Shown piece after piece: positions 1-7,999 of a stretch of DNA of 64,000 nucleotides. How positions within the stretch are numbered: position 1 is the first letter of the stretch; every line of letters begins with the position of its first letter. The position numbers and the translations under genes are program-made. Origin of the DNA: an uncultured Pseudomonadota bacterium (GTDB lineage: Bacteria; Myxococcota_A; UBA796; CAJQPC01); contig CAJXRZ010000032.1 of the NCBI GenBank assembly GCA_913060515.1, forward strand, positions 1-64,000, given 5' to 3'. The notes beneath the pieces are model-generated. The model searched no databases and was not told the DNA's origin. It saw only the letters and a list, made by a program, of their open reading frames with translations.

Positions 1-128
1 CCAGCCGCTCGCTGCGCTCGGGCATTGACAGTACCGATAGGCCGGCAAATAGCCGCTACCCTGTCTGTCCAGCCGCTCGCTGCGCTCGGGCATTGACAGT
101 ACCGATAGGCCGGCAAATAGCCGGCCTA
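1..128. repeat. Tandem duplication of a 68-base unit with a palindromic end
   Basis: The first 55 bases reappear at 69-123 without a mismatch that I can see, so the repeat period is 68 bases. The second copy ends in a perfect 9-base inverted repeat (TAGGCCGGC at 106-114, loop AAATA, GCCGGCCTA at 120-128). That palindrome overlaps the TAG stop of the minus-strand sulfatase-like gene. The first copy keeps only the inner part of the palindrome. Read on the minus strand the hairpin has no T-run after it, so a factor-independent terminator is doubtful. It could be a dispersed REP-like element or a local slippage duplication. The window edge prevents seeing whether more copies lie to the left. Confidence 0.75.
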
Positions 129-1604
129 CTCCATGTACCCCAGCTGCCGCAGCCGCTCCTTCTCCGCCTCCGTCAACCCCACGCTGCTCGCTTGCGTTCC
201 AGTGTGCACCACCGGCCCCGTGGCCTGCCCAGCATTCACCCACGGCAGGTCCCCGTGCTTGACCGAGGCGTCCACCGGTATCACCGCAAAGCCGGCATTC
301 TCCGTGCTCTCCCAGCGTGCCCCTTGGTAGGCGCCGCCTGCGAAGAGGGCGGCCTCTTTGGCCTGCACCACCCCTGGCTCGGCCATCCACGGGGTGCCCA
401 GCTGGGCAATGAGCTGCGCCTTCATGCGCTCGAGGTCATCGGGTCGCTGCGCGGCTACATCCACCGCCTCGAGGGGGTCGGCGTAGAGGGTCAACACCTG
501 GGCGCTCAGGTCCCAGTCCAGGCGCAGATCCCCCTCCCACAGGCCCAGACGGTTGGTGTCAAAGCGGCTGGTGTCGGAGAGGAAAGGGCGCGCCGGTATG
601 GCCTCGTTGGCGCTCAGGGTTCTCCACAGGCTCAAGCCGTCACTGGCCCAGCCCTCGCCAAGGGTGGTCGCCAGAGTGGGGGCTAGATCCTGCAAGCCCA
701 CCGTCTCCTCGATGACTTGGGTCTTTACGCCCGGCCCAGCGATGATCAGGGGCACCCGAAGCTGCTCGGGGTTCAGGGTGTGGGCATGGCCCCAGCTGCC
801 GCGCTCGCCGAACTCCTCGCCGTGGTCGGAGGTCACGATGATCAGCGGGTCCCGTCCGGCGGCCTGAAACTGGGCGATGAGCTGACGGAGCTGGTCGTCC
901 ACATAGGCGATCTCCTCGTCGTACTGGGCCACCTGGTGGGCCATCTGCTCGGCTTTGACGGGGTGCTTTTGGTAGCGGAAGTAGTTCTTGTAGCGCAGGT
1001 CTTTCTCGGTGCCTTTGCGGTCGAACTTCTGCTCCCAGTCCCCTGGCGCCTCGTAGGGGTAGTGCACGTCGTAGAGGTGCAGAAACAGGAAGACCGACTC
1101 CCCCTCTCGTCCGCGCACAAAGTCGGTGGCGGCCTTGAACACGTCCTCGGCATCGACGGTGCCCTTGAGGTTGTTCTTGTTGGTCACGTCAAAGTCCTCG
1201 AAGGCGTCAAAGCCCCGAGCAAAGCCGAAGCGTCGGCCGACAAAGAGGGTCGCGACCGCCGCCCCAGTGGCGTAGCCGGCGGCCTGGAAGCGCTCTTGGA
1301 TCAGAGGCAGGTCCTCGGGCAGTCCCCCCCCGGAGTCTACGGCGCCGTGGTGGATGGGCAGCTGTCCGCTGAGCATGGTGCTGTGGCTTGGCAGGGTCCA
1401 AGGGCTGGCGCTGCGGGCGTGGGCAAAGCGGGTCCCGCGCTCGGCCAAGCTGTCGATGAAGGGCGTGGTGTCCCGCTCGTAGCCGTAGGCGCCCACGTGG
1501 TCGGCCCGCAGAGTGTCGATGCTCAGCAGGATGACATCGGGTTGGCTCCCACCGGCGGGCAGGGGCTTGTCGGTGCAGGCCAGTAGGAGCAGGAGCTGAA
1601 TCAT
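126..1604 (-). CDS. Sulfatase-like hydrolase, lipoprotein (alkaline phosphatase superfamily)
   Basis: The predicted protein of 492 residues is a surface or periplasmic lipoprotein of the PF00884-type fold. The start at 1604 gives the short signal MIQLLLLLAC and makes a 4-base ATGA overlap with the upstream glycosyltransferase gene, implying translational coupling. Metal-binding signatures are the early Asp in LLSIDTLRADH and the later DHGEEFGERGSWGH. The catalytic loop reads SPWTLPSHSTMLSG, with Thr70 where true sulfatases have the Cys or Ser converted to formylglycine. A Thr nucleophile is typical of phosphoethanolamine or glycerol-phosphate transferases in this superfamily, so sulfate-ester hydrolysis should not be assumed. 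Pairing with a GT39-like membrane glycosyltransferase suggests a role in modifying an envelope glycan or lipid. The substrate is unknown. Confidence 0.9.
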   Translation of the reverse strand: MIQLLLLLACTDKPLPAGGSQPDVILLSIDTLRADHVGAYGYERDTTPFIDSLAERGTRFAHARSASPWTLPSHSTMLSGQLPIHHGAVDSGGGLPEDLPLIQERFQAAGYATGAAVATLFVGRRFGFARGFDAFEDFDVTNKNNLKGTVDAEDVFKAATDFVRGREGESVFLFLHLYDVHYPYEAPGDWEQKFDRKGTEKDLRYKNYFRYQKHPVKAEQMAHQVAQYDEEIAYVDDQLRQLIAQFQAAGRDPLIIVTSDHGEEFGERGSWGHAHTLNPEQLRVPLIIAGPGVKTQVIEETVGLQDLAPTLATTLGEGWASDGLSLWRTLSANEAIPARPFLSDTSRFDTNRLGLWEGDLRLDWDLSAQVLTLYADPLEAVDVAAQRPDDLERMKAQLIAQLGTPWMAEPGVVQAKEAALFAGGAYQGARWESTENAGFAVIPVDASVKHGDLPWVNAGQATGPVVHTGTQASSVGLTEAEKERLRQLGYME

Positions 1605-2944
1605 TTGGGCAGGTACCCCGGTAGCAGGTACCAAGTCATCAAGGGCGTGCAGATCAAGAGCAGAGCGGTCATGCACCAGAAGCGCCAGCCGCCCCCGCCC
1701 ACTTGGTCCAGCGCACCCTTGGGGTCAGCCAGGAAGACACCCGCCCACACCAAGAAGAGGGCGTCGAGGGGGACCCGATACCGGGAGAGTCCGGCGACCA
1801 AACCGATGGCAGCGACGTGGTAGCCCACGATCATCAGGGTGGTCATCATCAGCCAGCCGCGGCCCTTGGAGAAGGCGCCGACGATGCCCCCCAGCACGGC
1901 GATGTAGGAGAGCACGATGGTTGCAATGAGCAGGGGCTCAGCGACCCAGGAAGGCAGCTCGGCCCAGCGCTCCAGGCGCACATGTCGCGTGACGAAGGAG
2001 TTGGGGTTGAAGAGCTGGGCCCAGCGCTGAGGAATGCGTTTGAAAAACTCCCCAGGATTGGCTTTGATCCACTCTTTTGCCGCCTCCATCTCGCAGGCAT
2101 CCCAGGCCTTTCCGTAGTAGAGCTTGCCGGAGCAGTGCGGCCGACCGCTGTCGATCAGGGCGTTGTACTTGAGCGAGCTCAGAGTCCCCACGCCCCAGTC
2201 GAAGGTGATGGGGTCGTAGAGGTTGTTCCCCAGCCACATCATCTGGCCCATTGTCGCGTCGCTGATGACCAGGCCGCCGAACTTCTGGCTGGCGTAGATG
2301 CTGTAGGGCGCCACCACTGCAATTCCCGCCACGATCAAGAGCGCGGCCGATGCCCAGGCGGACTTGTCCCGCCAGCGTTGCCAGATCATCGCCACCGCGA
2401 AGATGGGCACCATGTAGGTGGCCACCCCACGAAAGAGCACGCAGCCGCCGACCAGTACACCGGGGAGCAGCGCCCGCCAGATGGAGCCTTTGCGGGCCCA
2501 ACCCAGGGAGAACACCGCCGCGATCAGCAGCGTGGTGTAGATCGACTCGCTCCAGATGTGGCCGGCGAAGAAGGCCAAGGTCGGCGAGCAAGCCAGCAGC
2601 CAAGCGGTGATGCGTCCTGCGCGAACACCTCCGGCGTCCTTTGCCAGCTGGTAGCCCAGGATGATGGCCAGCGTGAAGAGCACGATCTGCGAGCCGACGA
2701 TGGCCTCGGAGTAGCCAAAGAGCCGCTCATGAAGTGCCATCAAGCTGGGATATCCAGGTGCCCAGATCCAGTTGTTGGAGGGGGTCATGCCCTCTCCTGC
2801 CGCCAGTCGATGGGCCAAGGTCAAGTAGGTGCACTCATCGCGCATGCACTTGTCGGTCTGCCACATGGCCAGGGGCAAGACGCGCAGAAAGGCGCCGATC
2901 AACAGCGCCCACAGCAGCGAGAAGTCTTTGAACCAGCGATCCAC
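1601..2944 (-). CDS. Integral-membrane glycosyltransferase, GT39/ArnT-like (GT-C fold)
   Basis: The protein has 447 residues and about ten hydrophobic segments. The first periplasmic loop carries the acidic pair RDECTYLTLAHRL (about residues 36-48), as in GT-C enzymes that use polyprenyl-phosphate sugars. A conserved-looking HIWSES follows near residue 128. By family it would transfer a sugar from a lipid-linked donor to an acceptor on the outer face of the inner membrane. The start is GTG at 2944, with no strong ribosome binding site. Its stop overlaps the start of the following sulfatase-like lipoprotein by 4 bases, so the two probably form an operon. The acceptor cannot be deduced. Confidence 0.85.
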   Translation of the reverse strand: MDRWFKDFSLLWALLIGAFLRVLPLAMWQTDKCMRDECTYLTLAHRLAAGEGMTPSNNWIWAPGYPSLMALHERLFGYSEAIVGSQIVLFTLAIILGYQLAKDAGGVRAGRITAWLLACSPTLAFFAGHIWSESIYTTLLIAAVFSLGWARKGSIWRALLPGVLVGGCVLFRGVATYMVPIFAVAMIWQRWRDKSAWASAALLIVAGIAVVAPYSIYASQKFGGLVISDATMGQMMWLGNNLYDPITFDWGVGTLSSLKYNALIDSGRPHCSGKLYYGKAWDACEMEAAKEWIKANPGEFFKRIPQRWAQLFNPNSFVTRHVRLERWAELPSWVAEPLLIATIVLSYIAVLGGIVGAFSKGRGWLMMTTLMIVGYHVAAIGLVAGLSRYRVPLDALFLVWAGVFLADPKGALDQVGGGGWRFWCMTALLLICTPLMTWYLLPGYLPK

Positions 2945-2979
2945 GGCGGCGCTTTAACCCGCGCGCTGTGCCGCCCAAC

Positions 2980-3858
2980 TCACAGCTCCCATTCCTGCAC
3001 CTTCTCTTGGAGGAAGTCGAGCACCGCCCGCACCCGAGGAACGCGCCTCAGGTCCTTGTGCAGCACGATGTAGGCCGGCTCTTTGGGCCAGCTGTCCGCC
3101 GGCGAGGTCACCTTGACCAGATCCCCCACCCGGCGTGCCAGGGCGTCCCCCATGACGATGGCGCCCAGACCCATGCGGGCGGCCTCGAGCTGGGCCACGA
3201 AGGAGTCTGAGCGTAGGGCCCAGCGGGGCTCAGGCACCAGCTGCGGCAGCAAGCGGGCCTGGATGATGTGGCGGTGGGATTGGGGCCAGCCCACCCAGGA
3301 CATCTGTTCCAGGGCCAGTCCTTGGGCAGCCAGCTCCGGACTGGCCCAGACGCCCATTCCGCTGTCGAAGAGGTGGATGCCCACCAACTCGGGGTGGGTG
3401 GGGGCGCGGCTGCGCAGGGCCAAGTCAGCTTGTCCGGCCACCAGATCCACAAGCTCCGCGCTGGCCAAGAGCTCCACCCCCAACTCTGGATAGCGCAGGC
3501 GCAGCTCAGGCACGATGGGCAGAATGACCGTCTCCGCGATGCCGGGGGGCATGGCGATGCGCACCAAGCCGGCCGGGCGACTGTCTTGGGCCGCCAAGGC
3601 GTGGGCCAGCCCTTGGGCGGACTGCAGCATGCTCTGGACGAAGGGCAGAGCCCGCTCTCCGGCTTGAGTCAGGCGCAGGCCGCGAGGGGTTCGATCGAAG
3701 AGCCGGTGGCCGGCCTTGTGCTCCAAAGAGGCGATTCGCCGAGACAGAGTGGCTTGACCCAGCCCGAGCTCCCGGGCCGCCGCGCTCATCGAACCGGTGC
3801 GCGCCGCCACCGCGAAGAGCTTCAGGTCGTCCCAGTTGTGCGCACGCTGCTTGTCCAC
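2980..3858 (-). CDS. LysR-family transcriptional regulator
   Basis: An N-terminal winged helix-turn-helix is clear (DLKLFAVAARTGSMSAAARE, then ATLSRRIASLEHKAG and LFDRTPRGLRLTQAGE). An effector-binding periplasmic-binding-protein-like domain fills the remainder. The start was set at the GTG at 3858, which leaves the usual few residues before the HTH. A GTG at 3870 is an alternative, and longer upstream extensions would run into the divergent gene. The gene is transcribed away from the secreted metallo-beta-lactamase-fold gene, the classic LysR arrangement, so that gene is the likeliest target. The effector is unknown. Confidence 0.92.
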   Translation of the reverse strand: MDKQRAHNWDDLKLFAVAARTGSMSAAARELGLGQATLSRRIASLEHKAGHRLFDRTPRGLRLTQAGERALPFVQSMLQSAQGLAHALAAQDSRPAGLVRIAMPPGIAETVILPIVPELRLRYPELGVELLASAELVDLVAGQADLALRSRAPTHPELVGIHLFDSGMGVWASPELAAQGLALEQMSWVGWPQSHRHIIQARLLPQLVPEPRWALRSDSFVAQLEAARMGLGAIVMGDALARRVGDLVKVTSPADSWPKEPAYIVLHKDLRRVPRVRAVLDFLQEKVQEWEL

Positions 3859-3907
3859 AGGTCTATCCACATATGAATAGGAGGATGCCACATTGGCCTC
3901 TACCGAA

Positions 3908-3917
3908 CCAGATCTGG
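3908..3917. promoter_or_regulatory. 10-base perfect palindrome between LysR gene and its divergent neighbour
   Basis: CCAGATCTGG is a perfect palindrome lying about 40 bases upstream of the GTG of the divergent hydrolase gene and about 50 bases upstream of the LysR gene start. Its position suits an operator, but it does not match the T-N11-A LysR box well, so it is a weak candidate. Confidence 0.3.
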
Positions 3918-3953
3918 AAGTGTGAAGTTGTGGACCTGCCTTGGAGGCCACCC

Positions 3954-4823
3954 GTGTTGTTCCCGCTCTTCTCCCTCGCTTGCACGCTTGTTCGCGCCCC
4001 TGGATTGCCCCAGGCCCTGCCAGAGTCACAGCCACAAAACGACGATGCTCTGATGCAGACCGTCTCGGTGCGCAGCATCACGGCGGCCAACTGGGCGGTG
4101 CCCCTGGAGGGCTTGGTGGATCTGACGGATCCGGCCGCGGCGGAGCTGGAGGAGGGGCCCTACGAGATGGAAGTGTTGGTGCACGTCATCGAGCATCCGG
4201 TGCACGGGCGTTGGCTGGTGGACAGCGGGGTCTCCCAGGAGCCGGGAGAGCGCGTGGCAGATGCCGGTGTCCTTTTGGGCGGTTTCTTGAAGGACATGGA
4301 GGTGCTGACCTCGACGGCGGAGCTGCTGGAAGAGGGGAGCGTAGCGGGCGTCTTGCTCACCCACATGCACGTGGATCACGTGCTCGGCTTGCAGGATCTC
4401 CCTCTGGACACCCCACTGTGGACTGGCCCAGGCGAGGGCAGCACGCGCTCAGGACAGAACCTGTTGCTTCGTCCTTGGTACAGCCAGGCCTTCTCCGGCC
4501 GCAGCCTGCAGAGCTTCGATGTGGGCCAGGCCCAGAGCTTCGGTCCGGTGCCGGTGGCCTGGGATCTCTTTGGGGACGGCTCGGTGTGGGTGCTCTCTAC
4601 ACCCGGGCACACGGCCGGCAGCATCGCGGTGTGGGCGCGCACCGAGCAGGGGCCGGTGCTGATGACGGGAGATACCAGCCACACCCGCTGGGGTTGGGAG
4701 CACGACGTCACGCCTGGGACCTACACCGAAGACCACGTGGACAACGCCGAGGCTCTGGCACAGCTGCGCGCATTGGCCGCCTTGGATCCGGCCACCCAAG
4801 TGGTCTTTGGCCATGAGCGCTGA
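3954..4823 (+). CDS. Secreted metallo-beta-lactamase-fold hydrolase (lactonase-like), lipoprotein
   Basis: The binuclear zinc signature of the MBL fold is complete: THMHVDH, the HTAGS histidine, GDTSH with the bridging Asp, and a terminal FGHER. Spacing and the late His resemble AiiA-type N-acylhomoserine lactonases. The GTG at 3954 is preferred because GGAGG lies 6 bases upstream at 3943-3947. It yields the short lipoprotein signal MLFPLFSLAC with Cys10 as the lipid anchor. The mature protein of about 280 residues should sit in the periplasm or outer membrane. The gene is divergent from a LysR regulator. Quorum-signal degradation is a family-based guess; other lactones or esters are possible. 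Confidence 0.88.
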   Translation: MLFPLFSLACTLVRAPGLPQALPESQPQNDDALMQTVSVRSITAANWAVPLEGLVDLTDPAAAELEEGPYEMEVLVHVIEHPVHGRWLVDSGVSQEPGERVADAGVLLGGFLKDMEVLTSTAELLEEGSVAGVLLTHMHVDHVLGLQDLPLDTPLWTGPGEGSTRSGQNLLLRPWYSQAFSGRSLQSFDVGQAQSFGPVPVAWDLFGDGSVWVLSTPGHTAGSIAVWARTEQGPVLMTGDTSHTRWGWEHDVTPGTYTEDHVDNAEALAQLRALAALDPATQVVFGHER

Positions 4824-4887
4824 GAGATTTGTGGGTGCAACCTTGCTCGGATCGGGGCATCCATAGAGGACCCGAAGGAGATCCCAC

Positions 4888-5682
4888 ATGATCGCTCTGC
4901 TCTTGGCCCTGGCCTGCGCCGGAGATTCCGAGACCCCACAGGACACTGCTGTGGAGGCGGACGCCGACACGGACGCGGACTCGGACACGGACACGGACAC
5001 GGACACCGATGCGGATGCGGATGCGGATGTGGTGCTCTCCGGCACCGTGAGCGATCTGGGTGGCAATCCTGTGCTCGCGCGCATGCAGATGTGCCTACAG
5101 AGCTGCTACTTCGCTGAGAGCGGGCCAGATGGGACCTACACCTTCGATCCCCTGGCCTCGGATACCTACTCCTACGAGGTCGTGGTCTTGCAAGAGGGCA
5201 TCTGGGCCACCCCCCTGGTGCCCTTCACCCTGAGTCCCAGCGAGAAGGCCATCGACATCTCGGTGCCCTTGTTGGAGCAGGGCGCCCCTACACCCCAGAG
5301 CGAGCCCGCCGAAGTTCAGGCAGCGCCCGGCATCTGGATCACGCTGGCCCAGGACAACCTGACCTTGCCCTTTGGTGCGGACGGCAGCTTCACCCGCGGG
5401 GTACGGGTGCCCTCTGAGCACCTGCCGCCCATCCAAGGGATCACCCAAGAGGTCTTGGCCGCCTTTTACTTGGCGCCCTTTGATGCCCACGACGAGGCCG
5501 GCATGGGCTTCAGGATCGACGCGGTGGCCCTGGGTATTGCTGAAGGAACGGACGTTCAAATCTACGCTTCAAACTACCTTACCCAGGAGTGGTTGGATGT
5601 AGGGGAGTTCACCGTTAGCGACGGCGAGATGCAGGGAGAGAGCCTCACGGTGCTCAGCACCCTGCTCATTACGGCCCGGTAA
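4888..5682 (+). CDS. Lipoprotein with Asp/Thr/Ala repeat linker and a carboxypeptidase-regulatory-like domain
   Basis: AAGGAG lies 7 bases before the ATG. The signal MIALLLALAC has no positive charge. It is followed by a linker of alternating Asp with Ala, Thr or Ser (about residues 23-48), encoded by a run of GAC-NNN hexamers at about 4957-5030. Next comes a small beta-sandwich, LSGTVSDLGGNPVLARMQ to FDPLASDTYSYEVVV, which resembles the carboxypeptidase regulatory-like fold. The remaining 150 residues match no family I recognise. Probably an exposed surface lipoprotein with the acidic linker as spacer. Function unknown. Confidence 0.85.
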   Translation: MIALLLALACAGDSETPQDTAVEADADTDADSDTDTDTDTDADADADVVLSGTVSDLGGNPVLARMQMCLQSCYFAESGPDGTYTFDPLASDTYSYEVVVLQEGIWATPLVPFTLSPSEKAIDISVPLLEQGAPTPQSEPAEVQAAPGIWITLAQDNLTLPFGADGSFTRGVRVPSEHLPPIQGITQEVLAAFYLAPFDAHDEAGMGFRIDAVALGIAEGTDVQIYASNYLTQEWLDVGEFTVSDGEMQGESLTVLSTLLITAR

Positions 5683-5739
5683 GCGCCCGGCGGATGCGCT
5701 CGGGCTCAAGCTTGAGCGCTCGGTCCCGATGGGTTCAGG

Positions 5740-7428
5740 GTGAAGTACCTGAACACCATTTGCGATTTCTTCCTCGCCTCGGCCGAACTGAAGGATGCTG
5801 AAGAGGAGCGCAGGGGTCGCCTCCTGGTGGCTTGTACCGTGCCGCTGCTGGGCATCTTGGTTGTGGCGCTGGTCATCGGAGTGGGCATTCAGGCCAGTCC
5901 GCTGGATGTGGCGGCCGTGGCTGGTATGACGCTGCTCGTGATCGGCGAGCTGGTGGCGCTTCGTCTGAGCGGCAAGGTGCGCTTGGTTTGTTGGGTGCAT
6001 GTCGTCGTGCTGCACCTGATCGCTCTGGTGGCCATCGACATTCCCAACAGCAGCAGCGAGGCCGCGGTGCTCTACGCCGCGACCATCCCCACCATCTCGG
6101 TCTTTCTCTTGGGCCGCAAGGGTGTCTTGAGCTTCATCAGCGCATCCATCATGGTGGGAAGCTTGGTGGTCACCGAGCTGGAGCCTCTGATTCAAGCGAT
6201 CGTCAGCATGGGTGTGATCACCGCCATCTGCCTGGTCTTTGAGCTCAGTCGCGAGACCTCGATGGCGCTGGCCAATGAGAAGAATGTAGAGCTGAGCGAG
6301 GCCCTGGTTCAGGCGCAGGCCGCTGCACGGGCCAAGGACCAGTTCCTGGCCACCATCAGCCACGAGATCCGCACCCCCATGAACGGGGTCTTGGGCATGA
6401 ATCGGCTGCTCATGGACACGGAGCTGGACGAGGACCAAAACGAGCTGGCGCGGACCGCCCTGGACTCTGGAGAGGCCTTGCTGCTCCTGGTCAACGACGT
6501 GCTCGACTTCGCCCGACTCCAGGCCGAGCGGGTCAGCTTGGACCAGAGCCCCTTCAAGGTGGCGCCGCTGCTCTCGGAGCTGGAGTCTCGGCACCGTCCC
6601 GTGGCTCAGGAGAAGGGTCTGAGGCTCACCATAGTGACCGATTCCACAGTGCCAACCTGGGTCTCGGGTGACCGTGGCCGCGTTCAACAGATCCTGGATC
6701 AGCTCCTGGAGAACGCCACGAAGTTCACCCCGAAGGGCAGCGTTGTAGTGCGTGTCTCAGGCTGCGAGGATGGGCTGAGTGTCGAGGTCGAGGACAGCGG
6801 CATCGGCATCTCCGAGGCCTGTCAGGCAGTGATCTTTGACGCCTTCTCCCAAGTGGATGGCAGCGCGACCCGACGCTTCGGCGGAACGGGCTTGGGTTTG
6901 GCCATCTCCGAGCACCTCTCCCGCCAGATGGGGGGGCGGATTACCCTGCGCTCCGCCTTAGGAAAGGGCAGTGTCTTCCGGCTCTTTCTTCCGAGCATTG
7001 CCTGCTCAGGGCCCTCTGTTCAGGTCGAGGACAGTCCACTTCCCGAGGGCGTCTTGCGCATCCTGGTCGTCGAGGACAACCCCATCAACCAGATGCTCGC
7101 CCGCCGCCTCTTGGAGCGCATGGGCCACGAGGTAGAGGTGGCAGCGGACGGCGCCATTGGTGTTGAGCGTGTGCGCACCGGGCACTTCGATCTGGTCTTG
7201 ATGGACTGCCAGATGCCTGTGATGGACGGCTACGCGGCCACTGCGGGCATCCGGGCCCTGCCGGAGAAGGCCGGTGTGGCCATCATCGCGCTGACCGCGA
7301 ACGCCATGCAGGGGGACCGAGAGCGCTGTTTGGAGGCGGGCATGGACGACTACTTGGCCAAGCCCGTCAGCCCTGGGCAACTCGAGGAAGTCATTCGTCG
7401 TTGGCAACCGGGGCGCCAGGCCGCCTGA
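5740..7428 (+). CDS. Membrane hybrid sensor histidine kinase with C-terminal receiver
   Basis: The protein has 562 residues: about five or six membrane helices in residues 28-165, then a HisKA dimerisation domain with the phospho-accepting His208 in [15 protein letters not shown], and a HATPase domain with [14 protein letters not shown] and [10 protein letters not shown]. The C-terminal receiver has an acidic pair in VVEDNP, the phospho-acceptor Asp489 in [11 protein letters not shown], and the Lys of DDYLAKP. There is no periplasmic sensor domain and no Hpt domain, so any phosphorelay must use a phosphotransfer protein elsewhere. The start is a GTG at 5740 with only a weak ribosome binding site. 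No response-regulator gene is adjacent, so the output is unknown. Confidence 0.93.
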   Translation: MKYLNTICDFFLASAELKDAEEERRGRLLVACTVPLLGILVVALVIGVGIQASPLDVAAVAGMTLLVIGELVALRLSGKVRLVCWVHVVVLHLIALVAIDIPNSSSEAAVLYAATIPTISVFLLGRKGVLSFISASIMVGSLVVTELEPLIQAIVSMGVITAICLVFELSRETSMALANEKNVELSEALVQAQAAARAKDQFLATISHEIRTPMNGVLGMNRLLMDTELDEDQNELARTALDSGEALLLLVNDVLDFARLQAERVSLDQSPFKVAPLLSELESRHRPVAQEKGLRLTIVTDSTVPTWVSGDRGRVQQILDQLLENATKFTPKGSVVVRVSGCEDGLSVEVEDSGIGISEACQAVIFDAFSQVDGSATRRFGGTGLGLAISEHLSRQMGGRITLRSALGKGSVFRLFLPSIACSGPSVQVEDSPLPEGVLRILVVEDNPINQMLARRLLERMGHEVEVAADGAIGVERVRTGHFDLVLMDCQMPVMDGYAATAGIRALPEKAGVAIIALTANAMQGDRERCLEAGMDDYLAKPVSPGQLEEVIRRWQPGRQAA

Positions 7429-7474
7429 GCGGGGCGCCTGCAATGGCGTTAAAGGGTGCCCATAGGAGGGCATC

Positions 7475-7999
7475 ATGCTCGCAATCTGGATGATGGTGGC
7501 TTGTGCCACTGGACCTGCACAGACCAAGGACGAGAAGGCCGCGGTCTTGACCGAAGAGGCCACCGCACAGGCGGAGGCCCCGGCAACGCCGGTGGACGCC
7601 GATGGCTGGAAGCACTGGGGCGATGAGTTCAAGGTGGAGTCGGTCACGCCGGCCTCTGCGCTGCTCGCCGATCCAGCCAGCTTTGAGGGCCAAACCCTGC
7701 GCGTTGAGGGCAAGGTGGGCGAGGTCTGTCAGGCACAGGGTTGCTGGCTGGTGCTCGCCGATGGCGAGAAGACCATGCGCGTGATGATGAAGGACCACAG
7801 CTTCACTGTGGACAAGGACATCGCCTCGCAGAGCTGCCTGATCGAAGGCACCGTGACCGTGCGCGAGCTGGACCCTGAGTTCCTCGAGCACTTGGCCAGC
7901 GAGTCCGAGAACCCCGAGGCCATGCCTGAGAAGCACAACGCTCAAGACGGCAAGGTCTACGAGTTTGAGGCCGTGGCTGTGAGCTCCAAGAAGAGCTAG
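7475..7999 (+). CDS. DUF4920-family lipoprotein
   Basis: AGGAGG lies 5 bases before the ATG. The signal MLAIWMMVAC again lacks a basic n-region. The mature domain shows the DUF4920 pattern: SVTPASALLADPASFEGQ, then VRVEGKVGEVCQAQGCWLVL with a conserved Cys-x5-Cys-Trp, then MRVMMKDHSF. The fold is thought to be an OB-type nucleic-acid-free domain; biochemical function is not known to me. The stop codon overlaps the stop of the convergent gene in the palindrome CTAG at 7996-7999. Confidence 0.87.
   Translation: MLAIWMMVACATGPAQTKDEKAAVLTEEATAQAEAPATPVDADGWKHWGDEFKVESVTPASALLADPASFEGQTLRVEGKVGEVCQAQGCWLVLADGEKTMRVMMKDHSFTVDKDIASQSCLIEGTVTVRELDPEFLEHLASESENPEAMPEKHNAQDGKVYEFEAVAVSSKKS

Noticed and set aside
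1-125. CRISPR array
   Set aside because: Only two copies of a 55-base unit, a 13-base spacer, no leader and no cas genes.
1703-3073. A 456-codon plus-strand frame opposite the glycosyltransferase
   Set aside because: Gly/Ala/His/Arg-rich shadow product. The minus-strand gene has membrane helices and the GT-C motif.
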